Assembly: GCF_002155965.1 (NCBI RefSeq)
Contig: NZ_MUMH01000090.1
Coordinates: 1 to 37,134, forward strand
DNA: 37,134 bases
Direction of reading: 5' to 3'
From: Allokutzneria sp. NRRL B-24872
GTDB lineage: Bacteria > Actinomycetota > Actinomycetes > Mycobacteriales > Pseudonocardiaceae
The notes under the pieces were generated by a model. The model was not told where the DNA came from and searched no databases. It saw nothing but the letters and a program-made list of their open reading frames with translations. Both the position numbers and the translations under genes were made by a program. Below are positions 7,808 through 15,205 of the stretch, one piece after another; within the stretch, counting starts at the first letter, position 1; the number at the start of each line of letters is the position of its first letter.

Positions 7808-7811
7808 GACG
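7767..7811. repeat. Three tandem 15-bp repeats, each containing a DnaA-box-like nonamer
   Basis: Units 7767-7781, 7782-7796 and 7797-7811 are nearly identical. Each contains a DnaA-box-like 9-mer in the same orientation: TTATCCACA (7770-7778, the perfect E. coli consensus), TTGTCCACA (7785-7793, the Streptomyces consensus) and TTGTCCACG (7800-7808). The period of 15 bp keeps the SDR reading frame (five codons). The repeat may be a coding expansion at the SDR N-terminus or a DnaA-binding cluster at its promoter/start region. Confidence 0.75.
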
Positions 7812-7839
7812 TGACCGTGCCGCCGTGGCACCCGCACTT

Positions 7840-7860
7840 CCAGGGACAATCGATCCCTGG
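7840..7860. promoter_or_regulatory. Probable operator palindrome between SDR and XRE-type regulator
   Basis: CCAGGGA-N7-TCCCTGG is a perfect 7-bp inverted repeat (half-sites 7840-7846 and 7854-7860) in the divergent intergenic region, 20 bp upstream of the regulator ATG. Size and placement fit an operator for a dimeric helix-turn-helix regulator, most simply the adjacent gene product acting on both promoters. Confidence 0.6.
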
Positions 7861-7880
7861 CAGGACCGCGAGGAGGAGCT

Positions 7881-8669
7881 ATGGGGAGACAGGACCTGGC
7901 CCAGTTCCTACGCGCTCGACGGACGGGCTCGCGACCCGAGGACTTCGGCCTGCCCACGGCACCGCGACGGACTCCGGGCCTGCGCCGCGAGGAGGTCGCG
8001 GAGTTGGCGCACGTGTCCGTCGACTACTACGCCCGCCTCGAACAGGCGCGCGGCCCGCACCCGTCGCCGCGCGTGCTGTCAGCCCTCGCTGACGCGCTGC
8101 GGCTCAGCGACGCCGAGCGCGTCCACCTGTTCCGCCTCGGCGCTGCCCCTGGCCCGCCGACGAGCCCGAAACGCCAGGTCGTGCCGTCTGTCGCGGCATT
8201 CCTGAACCGGCTGCCCGGCACGGCGGCCGTGGTCACCGACGCGGGCTACGACGTGATCGCGTGGAACCCGCTCGCGGACGCCCTGCTCGGTGACCTCGCC
8301 GGGGAGCCGAACATCGCGCGTCGCTGGTTCCTGGGACTCGGTCATCCAATGGAGGTCTCGGCGGGCCTGTCCCGCGTGGTCGTCGCCCGGCTGCGCGCCG
8401 CGTCGAGCCGCTACCCCGCCGATGAGCGGATCTCCGGCGTCGTCGCCGAGCTGACCGGAGCGAGCGCGGAGTTCCGCGAGCTGTGGGCGGCCGATCCGGT
8501 CCACTCCCCCGGTCACTGCGACCGCACCGTCCTGCACCCCGAGGTCGGAGCGCTGAGGCTGCACTCCGACGTGCTTGCCGTGCCCGACGAGGACCAGCAG
8601 GTCGTGTTCCTGACGGCGGCCGACACCGCCGTGTCACAGCGGCTGCAGTGTCTTGAGCACGTGTTTTAG
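7881..8669 (+). CDS. XRE-family transcriptional regulator with MmyB-like ligand-binding domain
   Basis: 262 residues. The N-terminal helix-turn-helix (about 1-75) contains the typical 'TPGLRREEVAELAHVSVDYYARLEQ' region of MmyB-type regulators (described, not quoted in full). The C-terminal domain (about 105-260) has the PAS-like MmyB ligand-binding pattern 'VTDAGYDVIAWNPLADALLGD' with a later 'DRTVLHPEVG..RL.. LAVPDEDQQ' stretch. Such proteins bind a small lipophilic ligand and control a neighbouring oxidoreductase. A clear GAGGAGG site precedes the ATG. It is divergent from the SDR gene, with a palindromic candidate operator between them. The ligand is unknown. Confidence 0.9.
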   Translation: MGRQDLAQFLRARRTGSRPEDFGLPTAPRRTPGLRREEVAELAHVSVDYYARLEQARGPHPSPRVLSALADALRLSDAERVHLFRLGAAPGPPTSPKRQVVPSVAAFLNRLPGTAAVVTDAGYDVIAWNPLADALLGDLAGEPNIARRWFLGLGHPMEVSAGLSRVVVARLRAASSRYPADERISGVVAELTGASAEFRELWAADPVHSPGHCDRTVLHPEVGALRLHSDVLAVPDEDQQVVFLTAADTAVSQRLQCLEHVF

Positions 8670-8707
8670 GCTGCCCGCAGATCTCTCGGAAAAAAGTTCG
8701 ACGAGTT

Positions 8708-8735
8708 TGTCGATCCGCGACCGCGCCCGTTCGAC
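8708..8735 (+). promoter_or_regulatory. Candidate ECF42-type promoter
   Basis: TGTCGA at 8708-8713 and CGAC at 8732-8735, spaced 18 nt, resemble the -35 TGTCGA and -10 CGA(C/T) elements reported for ECF42 sigma factors. It lies about 55 bp upstream of the DGPF gene, the usual ECF42 target. The -35 overlaps an inverted repeat TCGAC-N6-GTCGA (8698-8713). The spacing is at the long end, so this is a candidate only. Confidence 0.55.
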
Positions 8736-8789
8736 CTAGGTGCGAGCGGGTCCGAGAGCGACCCGGACGACGAGCCAGGGAGACACACC

Positions 8790-9209
8790 GTGAAGTACAT
8801 GCTGATCATGCGCGCCACCGACGAGACCTTCGAGAACTTCCAGGAGGTGGACTTCAACGAGATCATCGAGTCGATGGGGCGGTTCAACGACGAGCTGATC
8901 AGGGCGGGTGTGCTGGTCGCGGCCGAGGGCCTCGACCCGACGCAGCCCGGCGTCGTGGTGGACTACTCCGCCGAGGTTCCCGTGGTCACCGACGGTCCCT
9001 ACGGTGAGACCAAGGAGCTCTTCGGCGGGTTCTGGATCTTGAACGTGGCCTCGCAGGAGGAGGCCGTCGCCTGGGCGCGGCGCGCTCCGCTGCAGGGCAA
9101 GGGCAGCAAGGCCGAGATCCGCAGGGTGACCTCGATCGACGAGATGCCGCAGGACAACGAGTGGATCAAGAAGGAGCGGGAGTGGCGCGTGGCGACCGGC
9201 CAGCTGTGA
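8790..9209 (+). CDS. YciI/DGPF-domain protein, partner of ECF42
   Basis: A 139-residue small cytoplasmic protein that begins MKYMLIMRA, as YciI-like (YCII-related) proteins do, and carries the DGPF signature as TDGPYGETKELFGGFW in the middle. The fold is a ferredoxin-like dimer; family members have been proposed as small enzymes or sensors, but the activity is unsettled. GTG at 8790 is preceded by AGGGAGA. It sits 15 bp before the ECF42 sigma gene and behind a candidate ECF42 promoter. That is the conserved ECF42 arrangement, in which one or more DGPF genes are the targets of the sigma factor. Confidence 0.9.
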   Translation: MKYMLIMRATDETFENFQEVDFNEIIESMGRFNDELIRAGVLVAAEGLDPTQPGVVVDYSAEVPVVTDGPYGETKELFGGFWILNVASQEEAVAWARRAPLQGKGSKAEIRRVTSIDEMPQDNEWIKKEREWRVATGQL

Positions 9210-9224
9210 CCGGGGTGGCGGGCG

Positions 9225-10508
9225 ATGGCTGAGGCGACGGGCCGGGACGCCGTCGCCGCCGTCTGGCGGATCGAGTCGGCGCGGATCGTCGGTGCGCTCG
9301 CGCGCTACACCGGCGATTTCGCGCTGGCCGAGGACCTCGCGCAGGAGGCGCTGGCCGAAGCTCTGGTGACGTGGCCGCGCGAGGGTGTTCCGCGCAGCCC
9401 CGCCGGGTGGCTGCTCGCCGTCGGACGGCGTCGCGCGATCGACGCCTTCCGGCGGCGTTCGGCGCTGGACGAGCGCTACGCGTCCTTCGCCAAGGACCTC
9501 GGCGAGGGCGGCGCGTACTCCGGCGGCACGATCGAGGCCGAGTCCGACCACGTGCTGTGGGACCCGGACCAGATCGACGACGACGTGCTCGCGCTGATGT
9601 TCGTCTCGTGCCACCCCGTGCTGCCGCGCGAGTCCCGGGTGGCGCTGACGCTGCGCGTCGTCGGCGGCCTGACCAGCGACGAGATCGCCAAGGCGTTCCT
9701 GGTGCCGACCGCGACCGTGCAGGCGAGGATCACCCGCGCGAAGAAGTCGCTCGGCGAGGCCGGGGTGCCGTTCGAGGTGCCCCCGGTCGCCGAGCGCCCC
9801 CAGCGGTTGGGGTCGGTGCTCAGCGCGGTCTACCTGATCTTCACCGAGGGCTCCTCGGCGAGTTCGGGTGACGACCTGATCCGCTTCGACCTCGCGGGCG
9901 AGGCGCAGCGGCTGGCACGGGTGCTCGCCCAGCTCATGCCCGAGGAGCCCGAAGTGCTCGGCCTGCTCGCGCTGCTCGAACTCACCGCCGCGCGCTTCCC
10001 CGCCCGCACCGGCCCGGACGGCGAGCCCGTGCTGCTGGAGCAGCAGAACCGGCGCCGGTGGGACCGCGCGGCGATCCTGCGCGGACGAGCCGCGCTCGCC
10101 CGCGCCTCGCAGATCGGCCGGGGCATCGGCGCCTTCGGCTTGCAGGCCGCGATCGCCGAGTGCCACGCCATCTCCGACTCGGTCGAGGAGACCAACTGGG
10201 AGCGCATCGTCGTGCTGTACGAGGCGCTGGGCCAGCTCGGGCCGTCCCCGGTCGTCGACCTCAACCGGGCCGCCGCCGTCGCCATGGCCAAGGGCCCGGC
10301 CGCCGCGCTGGAGATCGTCGACGAGCTGGTCGCGGCCAAGGCGCTGGCCAACTCCCACCTGCTGCCGAGCGTGCGCGGCGAACTGCTCGCCCGGCTGGGC
10401 CGCACCGACGAGGCGCGCTCCGAACTGGAGCGCGCCATCGGCCTGTGCGGCAACGCGCGCGAGCGGGGCGTGCTGGAGCGCAAGCTCGCCGAGCTGCCAG
10501 TGGCATGA
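9225..10508 (+). CDS. ECF42-family RNA polymerase sigma factor with long C-terminal TPR-like extension
   Basis: 427 residues. Sigma regions 2 and 4 lie in the first ~190 residues (for example 'ALARYTGDFALAEDLAQEAL', 'GWLLAVGRRRAIDAFRRR', and 'GLTSDEIAKAFLVPTATVQARITRAKK'; segments named only for location). The remaining ~230 residues are a helical, TPR-like extension (LNRAAAVAMAKGPAAALEIVD, with repeats to the C-terminus), which group ECF42 uses in place of an anti-sigma factor. Length, extension and the adjacent DGPF gene together fix the group. It probably transcribes its own operon from the promoter at 8708-8735. The inducing signal is unknown. Confidence 0.93.
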   Translation: MAEATGRDAVAAVWRIESARIVGALARYTGDFALAEDLAQEALAEALVTWPREGVPRSPAGWLLAVGRRRAIDAFRRRSALDERYASFAKDLGEGGAYSGGTIEAESDHVLWDPDQIDDDVLALMFVSCHPVLPRESRVALTLRVVGGLTSDEIAKAFLVPTATVQARITRAKKSLGEAGVPFEVPPVAERPQRLGSVLSAVYLIFTEGSSASSGDDLIRFDLAGEAQRLARVLAQLMPEEPEVLGLLALLELTAARFPARTGPDGEPVLLEQQNRRRWDRAAILRGRAALARASQIGRGIGAFGLQAAIAECHAISDSVEETNWERIVVLYEALGQLGPSPVVDLNRAAAVAMAKGPAAALEIVDELVAAKALANSHLLPSVRGELLARLGRTDEARSELERAIGLCGNARERGVLERKLAELPVA

Positions 10509-10517
10509 TCGGATGGC

Positions 10518-11072
10518 GTGGGCGACAACAAGGAACGCATGCTGCGCAACGAGTGGTACCTCGACGAGCCCGACCTCGCCGAGGACCGGCTCCGCTGCGG
10601 GCGGCTGCTCGACCGCTTCAACGCCACCACGACCGACGAGGACGCTGAGCGCTTCGCCATCCTCACCGAGCTGCTGGGCGGCATCGGACCGGGAACCCGC
10701 GTGCTGACGCGGTTCCTGTGCAGCTACGGCCACCTGACCACGATCGGCGCGAACAGCTTCGTCAACAACGACGCCATCTTCATGGACGACGCGCGCATCA
10801 CCATCGGCGACGACGTGCGGATCGGGCCGCGCGCCCAGCTGCTGACCGCGCTGCACCCGTTGGAGGACCACGACAAGCGCCGTGAGGGCTGGGAGAAACC
10901 GTTGCCCATCACCATCGGGGACAACGCCTGGCTCGGCGGCGGCGTGATCGTCTGCCCCGGCGTCACCATCGGCGCCGACTCCGTCGTCGGCGCGGGCTCG
11001 GTGGTGCTGCGCGAGGTCCCGGCACGCACCTTCGTCGCGGGCAACCCCGCCCGAGTCATCCGCGAGCTGTGA
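10518..11072 (+). CDS. Maltose/galactoside O-acetyltransferase-like (left-handed beta-helix) acetyltransferase
   Basis: 184 residues with the LacA/Maa/NodL layout. The N-terminal helical cap begins 'KERMLRNEWYLDEPDLAEDR' and is followed by hexapeptide repeats forming a left-handed beta-helix, with the catalytic His in 'TALHPLE' and the C-terminal acetyl-CoA segment 'VVGAGSVVLREVPARTFVAGNPARVI'. It transfers acetyl from acetyl-CoA to a hydroxyl of a sugar or sugar-like acceptor; the acceptor is not predictable. GTG at 10518 is used, with an in-frame-independent ATG at 10513 rejected. It starts 9 bp after the ECF42 sigma gene and may be cotranscribed. Confidence 0.9.
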   Translation: MGDNKERMLRNEWYLDEPDLAEDRLRCGRLLDRFNATTTDEDAERFAILTELLGGIGPGTRVLTRFLCSYGHLTTIGANSFVNNDAIFMDDARITIGDDVRIGPRAQLLTALHPLEDHDKRREGWEKPLPITIGDNAWLGGGVIVCPGVTIGADSVVGAGSVVLREVPARTFVAGNPARVIREL

Positions 11073-11084
11073 AACCACCCGTCG

Positions 11085-12407
11085 CTAGACGAACTCGTAG
11101 TCGACCGACACCCGGGTGGGCCTGGAGTCACCGGAGTTGACGTAGGTCTGGAGGTCGATCCGCAGGCTCTTGTGCTGGCACTGCTTCTTCCCGCTCGTGC
11201 AGGCGTCCGCGCTGGCCGCGTCGAAGACGAGGTCGACGACGACCGGCTTCTCCTGCGTGACGGTGAAACCCTTGGCGCCCTTGGTGGTGCAGTTCCAGAA
11301 GGGCAGCTCGGCCGGGTCCTTCTCGTCGGGGTTGGTGTGCGCGCACTCCGACGTCGCCTTGGCCCCGCCCTTCTGCACGTAGTGCGCCCCCGCCAGGGTG
11401 ATGCCGGTGGGCACGGTGAGCCCGAGGTCGTGGTTGAGGTAGAAGCTCTTGTCGGCAGGCGGCTCGAAGAGGAAGGTGAGCACCTTCTTCCCGGCCTCCG
11501 CCGCGCCGAAGACCACGGCCTTGTCGCCGCCCGTCTCCCACTGCACGCCGATCTTCTCCAGGTTGACCTTGTTGAACTGCGAGGCGGTCATCGGGACGAG
11601 CTTCACCTTGTACCTGTCCCGCTCGTCGCAGGAGGACAGCCACTGGAACAGCGCCTTGCCGACGGAGTAGACCGCGAGCGCGGCGGTGATGGCCGTGCCC
11701 AGCGGCGGGCAGGCGATGGTGATCACCGCGGCGGCCAGGCCGATCGTGCCGGTGACGATGCCCTCGACGTCGCTGGGGTCCTTGATCGTGGTGTGGATGA
11801 GCGAGGCGAGCTGGCCGACCACCGGGATGATCCCGACCGCGGCGACCGCCTTGTCCGAGGCCGAGGAGCTGCCGTCGAGGAAGGTGGCGACGGTGGTCGC
11901 GGCCCACAGCGCGGTGCCCGCCTTGGACGGCTGCGCGTTCTTGAGGTACTTGCCCGCCTTGGTGTTGGCGAAGGACTTCGACTTCAGCGCCTTCTCCACG
12001 AGCGGGTCGGTGACCTTCTTGACCTTGTCGACCGGGGGCGCGACCCCGACCTTGGCCGCCTTCTTGGCGTCCTTGATCGCATCGGCCATGTCGGAGTCGG
12101 CGACGAGGCTGGTGGCGACGGTCTTGCTGTTCTCGAACAGCTGCTTGACCGCGGAGACGGCCTGCGCGTCGGTCTTGCCCTTCACCAGCGAGCACAGCCC
12201 GAGCGCGGAGTTGCGGACGCAGTCGGCCTTCTGCCGGAAGGCCAGCACCTTGGCGACGTTGTCGTTGAGCACCTTGTCATCGGCGGCCCTCGGCAACCCG
12301 AGCGACCTCGGGACGCTCGCGGAGGCCAGGCCCGAGCCCACCCCCAGTGCCAGGGCCAGAACGGCCACCAGGGACACGCACAATCTCAGCCAGCGCGATG
12401 ACGCCAT
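11085..12407 (-). CDS. Secreted protein of unknown function with a central hydrophobic hairpin
   Basis: 440 residues starting at the ATG at 12407 (MASSRWLRLC), with a clear Sec signal peptide (hydrophobic core 'VSLVAVLALALGVGSGLASA', cleavage near ASA). The mature protein has a lysine/alanine-rich helical N-terminal part, then a long hydrophobic stretch at about residues 185-260 (VGIIPVVGQLASLI, then GLAAAVITIACPPLGTAITAAL) that could form a membrane-inserting helical hairpin. The C-terminal ~170 residues look beta-rich and contain four to six cysteines. I do not recognise the family. The helical hydrophobic segment plus beta domain recalls pore-forming toxins, but that is only a visual analogy. 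A strong hairpin precedes the start (12430-12469). Confidence 0.75.
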   Translation of the reverse strand: MASSRWLRLCVSLVAVLALALGVGSGLASASVPRSLGLPRAADDKVLNDNVAKVLAFRQKADCVRNSALGLCSLVKGKTDAQAVSAVKQLFENSKTVATSLVADSDMADAIKDAKKAAKVGVAPPVDKVKKVTDPLVEKALKSKSFANTKAGKYLKNAQPSKAGTALWAATTVATFLDGSSSASDKAVAAVGIIPVVGQLASLIHTTIKDPSDVEGIVTGTIGLAAAVITIACPPLGTAITAALAVYSVGKALFQWLSSCDERDRYKVKLVPMTASQFNKVNLEKIGVQWETGGDKAVVFGAAEAGKKVLTFLFEPPADKSFYLNHDLGLTVPTGITLAGAHYVQKGGAKATSECAHTNPDEKDPAELPFWNCTTKGAKGFTVTQEKPVVVDLVFDAASADACTSGKKQCQHKSLRIDLQTYVNSGDSRPTRVSVDYEFV

Positions 12408-12721
12408 GACCGCACATCCGTTCCTCGCAGCGGTGGTCGGCCCCGGATGCTCCTGCCGGGCACCACCGCCGACAACCTGAGGCCGGACGCGCGCACAGTG
12501 ACCGCATTCCCCCGGAAAGCCCTCCTCTCCGGCCTGAGCCCACCGACCGGGGCGGCTCTTCTCCGGCTTCGGTGAGCCGCCGCGCCCCGTCTCAGTGATC
12601 AGCACCGCGAGCGCCGGGTGATCATCGGCGTCCGGCATCGAAGGCGGCCCTAGGCAGACGCCTGCAACCTTTCGCCCGACCGAGGAGTCCTAGTAGCGAT
12701 CGCACGTCCTGGGGAGCCGCC
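12408..12721. other. Divergent intergenic region with a strong hairpin, otherwise unassigned
   Basis: 314 bp between two divergent genes for exported proteins. The only clear structure is the hairpin at 12430-12469. No tRNA, known riboswitch or convincing promoter could be assigned by eye. Confidence 0.5.
12430..12469 (-). promoter_or_regulatory. Strong stem-loop in the 5' leader of the secreted protein gene
   Basis: GCGGTGGT (12430-12437) pairs with ACCACCGC (12462-12469). An inner GCCCCGG/CCGGGC pairing extends the helix, giving a long, very stable hairpin. It ends 23 bp upstream of the ATG at 12407 on the minus strand, inside the likely leader, where it could control translation initiation or mRNA stability. 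Confidence 0.5.
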
Positions 12722-13249
12722 ATGCCGAACTGGAACCGCGTCGCACTGGCAGTGGGAGCCGGAGTCGCCCTGATCGCGGGAACCCTGCTGCTGCGAAGCG
12801 ATCCGGAGCCCGAGCTGGACCAAGGACTGGTCCGCGAGGTCAGCCCGGCGGTGCACGAGGCGCTGCTCAGCGACAAGAAGCTGACGTGGCAGGCGAGGGG
12901 CGGCGGGCGGTGGTTCTGCGCGGAGCGCCCGGTGGAGACGCGGCGCGACGGCGACACGGTGCGCGTCGGCGTGCTCGCGACCTGCATGAACTACGCGCGG
13001 GGCGAGGAGTGCCTCGCGAGCAGCGCGGGCAGCAGCAGCGCGGTCGTGGTCACGCTCAGGGGAACCCAGGTGCTGAACGTCGAGGTCCCGCCGGACGGGG
13101 CCGGGAACGACGAGACACTGAGGCGGATGTTCAGCGGAGCCGGGTACGCGGAGGTACGGCGTTCCATCGGCCGGGACACCCCGGACCCGGCGCCCGAAGC
13201 ACGAGCGGCGTTCGGCCTGCCCGCGGAGGCCCCAATCTGCCGGTTCTAG
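12722..13249 (+). CDS. Small exported or membrane-anchored hypothetical protein
   Basis: 175 residues starting MPNWNRVALAVGAGVALIAG, with one N-terminal hydrophobic segment (about 7-24) that is either an uncleaved anchor or a signal peptide. The rest is predicted extracytoplasmic and contains four cysteines: FCAERP, TCMNY, ECLAS and the C-terminal ICRF. Two disulfides are plausible. I do not recognise the family; similar short anchored proteins are common in actinomycetes. The ATG has GGGGAG about 5 nt upstream. It stands alone between divergent and convergent neighbours. Confidence 0.75.
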   Translation: MPNWNRVALAVGAGVALIAGTLLLRSDPEPELDQGLVREVSPAVHEALLSDKKLTWQARGGGRWFCAERPVETRRDGDTVRVGVLATCMNYARGEECLASSAGSSSAVVVTLRGTQVLNVEVPPDGAGNDETLRRMFSGAGYAEVRRSIGRDTPDPAPEARAAFGLPAEAPICRF

Positions 13250-13278
13250 CTTCCCGCGGTAGGTCCCCGCTCCTCGAA

Positions 13279-13659
13279 TCAGCAGTACAGCAGTTGAAAG
13301 CTCTCCACGTCGTCGTTGGCGATGTCCCCGTCCATCGTCTTGAGGCTCTTCAGGTCCGGGACGGACTGGTTCTTGTAGACCCACCAGTAGGGCCAGCTGT
13401 AGTCGTCGTCGCTGTGGAGGCGGGCGGTGCACTGGGACCGGTTGATCACCGAGCTGATCTCGTTGTCCCCGTCCCACCCGTCGATATCGTGGAAACCCTT
13501 CACGCCGGGCACGGCCACGTAGCGCGTGCCCCTGTAGCCCGCGTCCTCCCACATGCACACGTAATTGGTGGGACAGAAGGCGCTGGCGGCCTCGACGGGC
13601 GTGATCACGCCAGCCATCAGGACCGCGCTGAGCCCCAGAATCTGAATCGTTTTGCGCAT
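13279..13659 (-). CDS. Secreted peptidase inhibitor I36 family (SMI-like) protein
   Basis: 126 residues. A signal peptide (MRKTIQILGLSAVLMAGVIT, cleavage near EAASA) precedes a mature part of about 100 residues. This begins with the I36/beta-gamma-crystallin pattern CPTNYVCMWEDAGYRGTRY, continues with DNEISSVINRSQC and ends LLYC, giving four cysteines. The family includes the Streptomyces metalloprotease inhibitor SMI, although most members are uncharacterised and may have other extracellular roles. The ATG at 13659 begins the signal peptide; GGAG lies about 12 nt upstream. It is divergent from the RiPP locus. Whether it is functionally linked to that locus is unknown. Confidence 0.85.
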   Translation of the reverse strand: MRKTIQILGLSAVLMAGVITPVEAASAFCPTNYVCMWEDAGYRGTRYVAVPGVKGFHDIDGWDGDNEISSVINRSQCTARLHSDDDYSWPYWWVYKNQSVPDLKSLKTMDGDIANDDVESFQLLYC

Positions 13660-13837
13660 TGGAAATGTCACTCCATCTACGAGCGGGCAACCCGGGCGGC
13701 GGCAGGTTATGCCGCTCGGCGGTCCCCGACAATCGCGGTCGTAGCTCGAAAATGGGACAGCCACGCTGCCGCCCAACGGTTTCCCGGAGCAGCGGATGAC
13801 CGGGCCGATCTCCGGTTTCAGCCGCAAGTGCGTTTCC

Positions 13838-13867
13838 TTGCGGGAAAGTGTCCGGCGTGTCTACGGT
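13838..13867 (+). promoter_or_regulatory. Candidate promoter of the RiPP operon
   Basis: TTGCGG (13838-13843) and TACGGT (13862-13867) are spaced 18 bp and resemble a housekeeping -35/-10 pair about 40 bp upstream of the precursor ATG. The -35 overlaps two short inverted repeats, GCAAG-N8-CTTGC (13824-13841) and TTTCC-N5-GGAAA (13833-13847), which could be an operator. Confidence 0.45.
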
Positions 13868-13905
13868 CGCACGGACGGACCAGGATCACGATGGGGGACG
13901 GTCAG

Positions 13906-14028
13906 ATGGAACAGCAGGGCTTCGCGTTGGACCAGGACACGACCGAGAAGTTCTGGGCCATGCTCGACGAGGAGGGCACGACCCGCGCCGGGTTCATCCT
14001 GCACTTGGACATCGGCGGCGCGGAGTAG
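13906..14028 (+). CDS. Candidate RiPP precursor peptide for the YcaO-TfuA system
   Basis: A 40-residue peptide starting MEQQGFALDQDTTEKFWAML and ending AGFILHLDIGGAE. The acidic N-terminal part (about 1-28) would be the leader, and the hydrophobic, Gly-containing C-terminus the core; the exact boundary is unknown. The core has no Cys or Ser, so azole formation there is unlikely and backbone thioamidation by YcaO-TfuA fits better. ATG at 13906 has GGGGGA 7 nt upstream; an in-frame ATG at 13891 would give 45 residues. It ends 13 bp before the YcaO start, on the same strand. The link is by position, size and composition; I recognise no characterised precursor. Confidence 0.65.
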   Translation: MEQQGFALDQDTTEKFWAMLDEEGTTRAGFILHLDIGGAE

Positions 14029-14041
14029 CGACGGGGACCTC

Positions 14042-15205
14042 ATGCACCGCTTGACGTCGAGCCTGCGCTCGGTGCCGCTGGCGGATACGGCGGCGCGGGC
14101 TGAGGCGGTCGCGGCGGGACTGGGTATCACCAGGGTCACGGACACAACGTGGCTGGACAGCGTCGGCATTCCGGTCTTCGCGAGCGTCCGGCCCTCGGCG
14201 GCACCCGGCTCGCTGTGCGTGAACGCGGGCAAGGGCGTGCGACCGGAGGAAGCCAGGGTCGGCGCGCTCATGGAGGCGATCGAGTTCGCGCGGGCGGAGT
14301 ACGGCGCACGCACGGTCGAGGTCTTCGACTCGACGCCGCACGAGGTCGCGAGCCAACCGGGCGCGGAGTTCGACTTCGTGGACCTGTGCCCGTTGCTGGG
14401 CAGGCAGGTCGACCCGCACGGGCGCCTGGTGTGCGTGATGGCGGAGGACATCGTCGACGGCACCAGGATCGCCCTGCCCGCGGAGCTGGTGTTCTCGCCG
14501 TACAAGGAGAACCCGGGTCAGCGGATCTTCGGCACCAGCACCAACGGCCTCAGCTCGGGCAACACCGTCGAAGAGGCGACGCTGCACGGGCTCGCCGAGG
14601 TCATCGAGCGCGATGTCAACGCGTTCAACCACATCGCGGACCGCTCGCGACTGGTGAAGCTGGACAATCCGCCGCCGGAGATCGCCGAACTCGTCGCCAA
14701 GGTCGAAGCGGCGGGCTTGCGGGCGGTGTTGCGGTACACGCCGAACGAGTTCGGGCTGCCGTACGTGGCGGGCTTCATCCTGGAGCCGGGGGACGACGTA
14801 CCGATTGCCATCGCACACGGTGCCGGTTTGCACCCAGTTCGCGATATCGCAGCCGTGCGCGGGCTGTGTGAGGCGGCGCAGTCCCGGCTAACCGGCATCC
14901 ACGGCGGACGTGACGACTTGCTCGCGGGAGGCCGGTACACCCCGCGCGCCGGTGATGTCGCGGCGTTGCGGGCCCGGGTCACCGACGCGACGGACGCGGT
15001 GCGGTACTCGGAGATCCCGACGCATCCCGTGACGAGCATCGATTCGGCACTGCAACTCCTCCTAGACCGGTTGCAGCGCAAGGTGTATCGGGTTATTCTG
15101 TCCACAATGGACTCGCTGGCCGCTGTCCGTGTCATCGTGCCCGGCCTGGAATCGCTGACCCACGGCCTGAACCGCGTCGGCCCGCGCTTGGCGGCTCGCG
15201 CGTGA
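14042..15205 (+). CDS. YcaO-domain cyclodehydratase/thioamidation protein
   Basis: 387 residues with the three YcaO ATP/Mg-binding motifs: GALMEAIEF (about 74-82), the block GNTVEEATLHGLAEVIERD (173-191) and CEAAQSRLTGIHGGRDD (276-292). It ends with a 'VIVPGLESLTHGLNRVGPR' tail typical of stand-alone YcaO proteins paired with TfuA. YcaO enzymes activate a peptide backbone amide with ATP; with TfuA the outcome is usually a thioamide rather than an azoline. The ATG at 14042 has GGGGA just upstream. The stop overlaps the TfuA start (GTGA), showing translational coupling. The substrate is probably the 40-residue peptide encoded just upstream. Confidence 0.93.
   Translation: MHRLTSSLRSVPLADTAARAEAVAAGLGITRVTDTTWLDSVGIPVFASVRPSAAPGSLCVNAGKGVRPEEARVGALMEAIEFARAEYGARTVEVFDSTPHEVASQPGAEFDFVDLCPLLGRQVDPHGRLVCVMAEDIVDGTRIALPAELVFSPYKENPGQRIFGTSTNGLSSGNTVEEATLHGLAEVIERDVNAFNHIADRSRLVKLDNPPPEIAELVAKVEAAGLRAVLRYTPNEFGLPYVAGFILEPGDDVPIAIAHGAGLHPVRDIAAVRGLCEAAQSRLTGIHGGRDDLLAGGRYTPRAGDVAALRARVTDATDAVRYSEIPTHPVTSIDSALQLLLDRLQRKVYRVILSTMDSLAAVRVIVPGLESLTHGLNRVGPRLAARA

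Noticed and set aside
8736-11078. Long minus-strand open frame opposite the DGPF, ECF42 and acetyltransferase genes
   Set aside because: Low-complexity translation without motifs, covering three well-recognised plus-strand genes.
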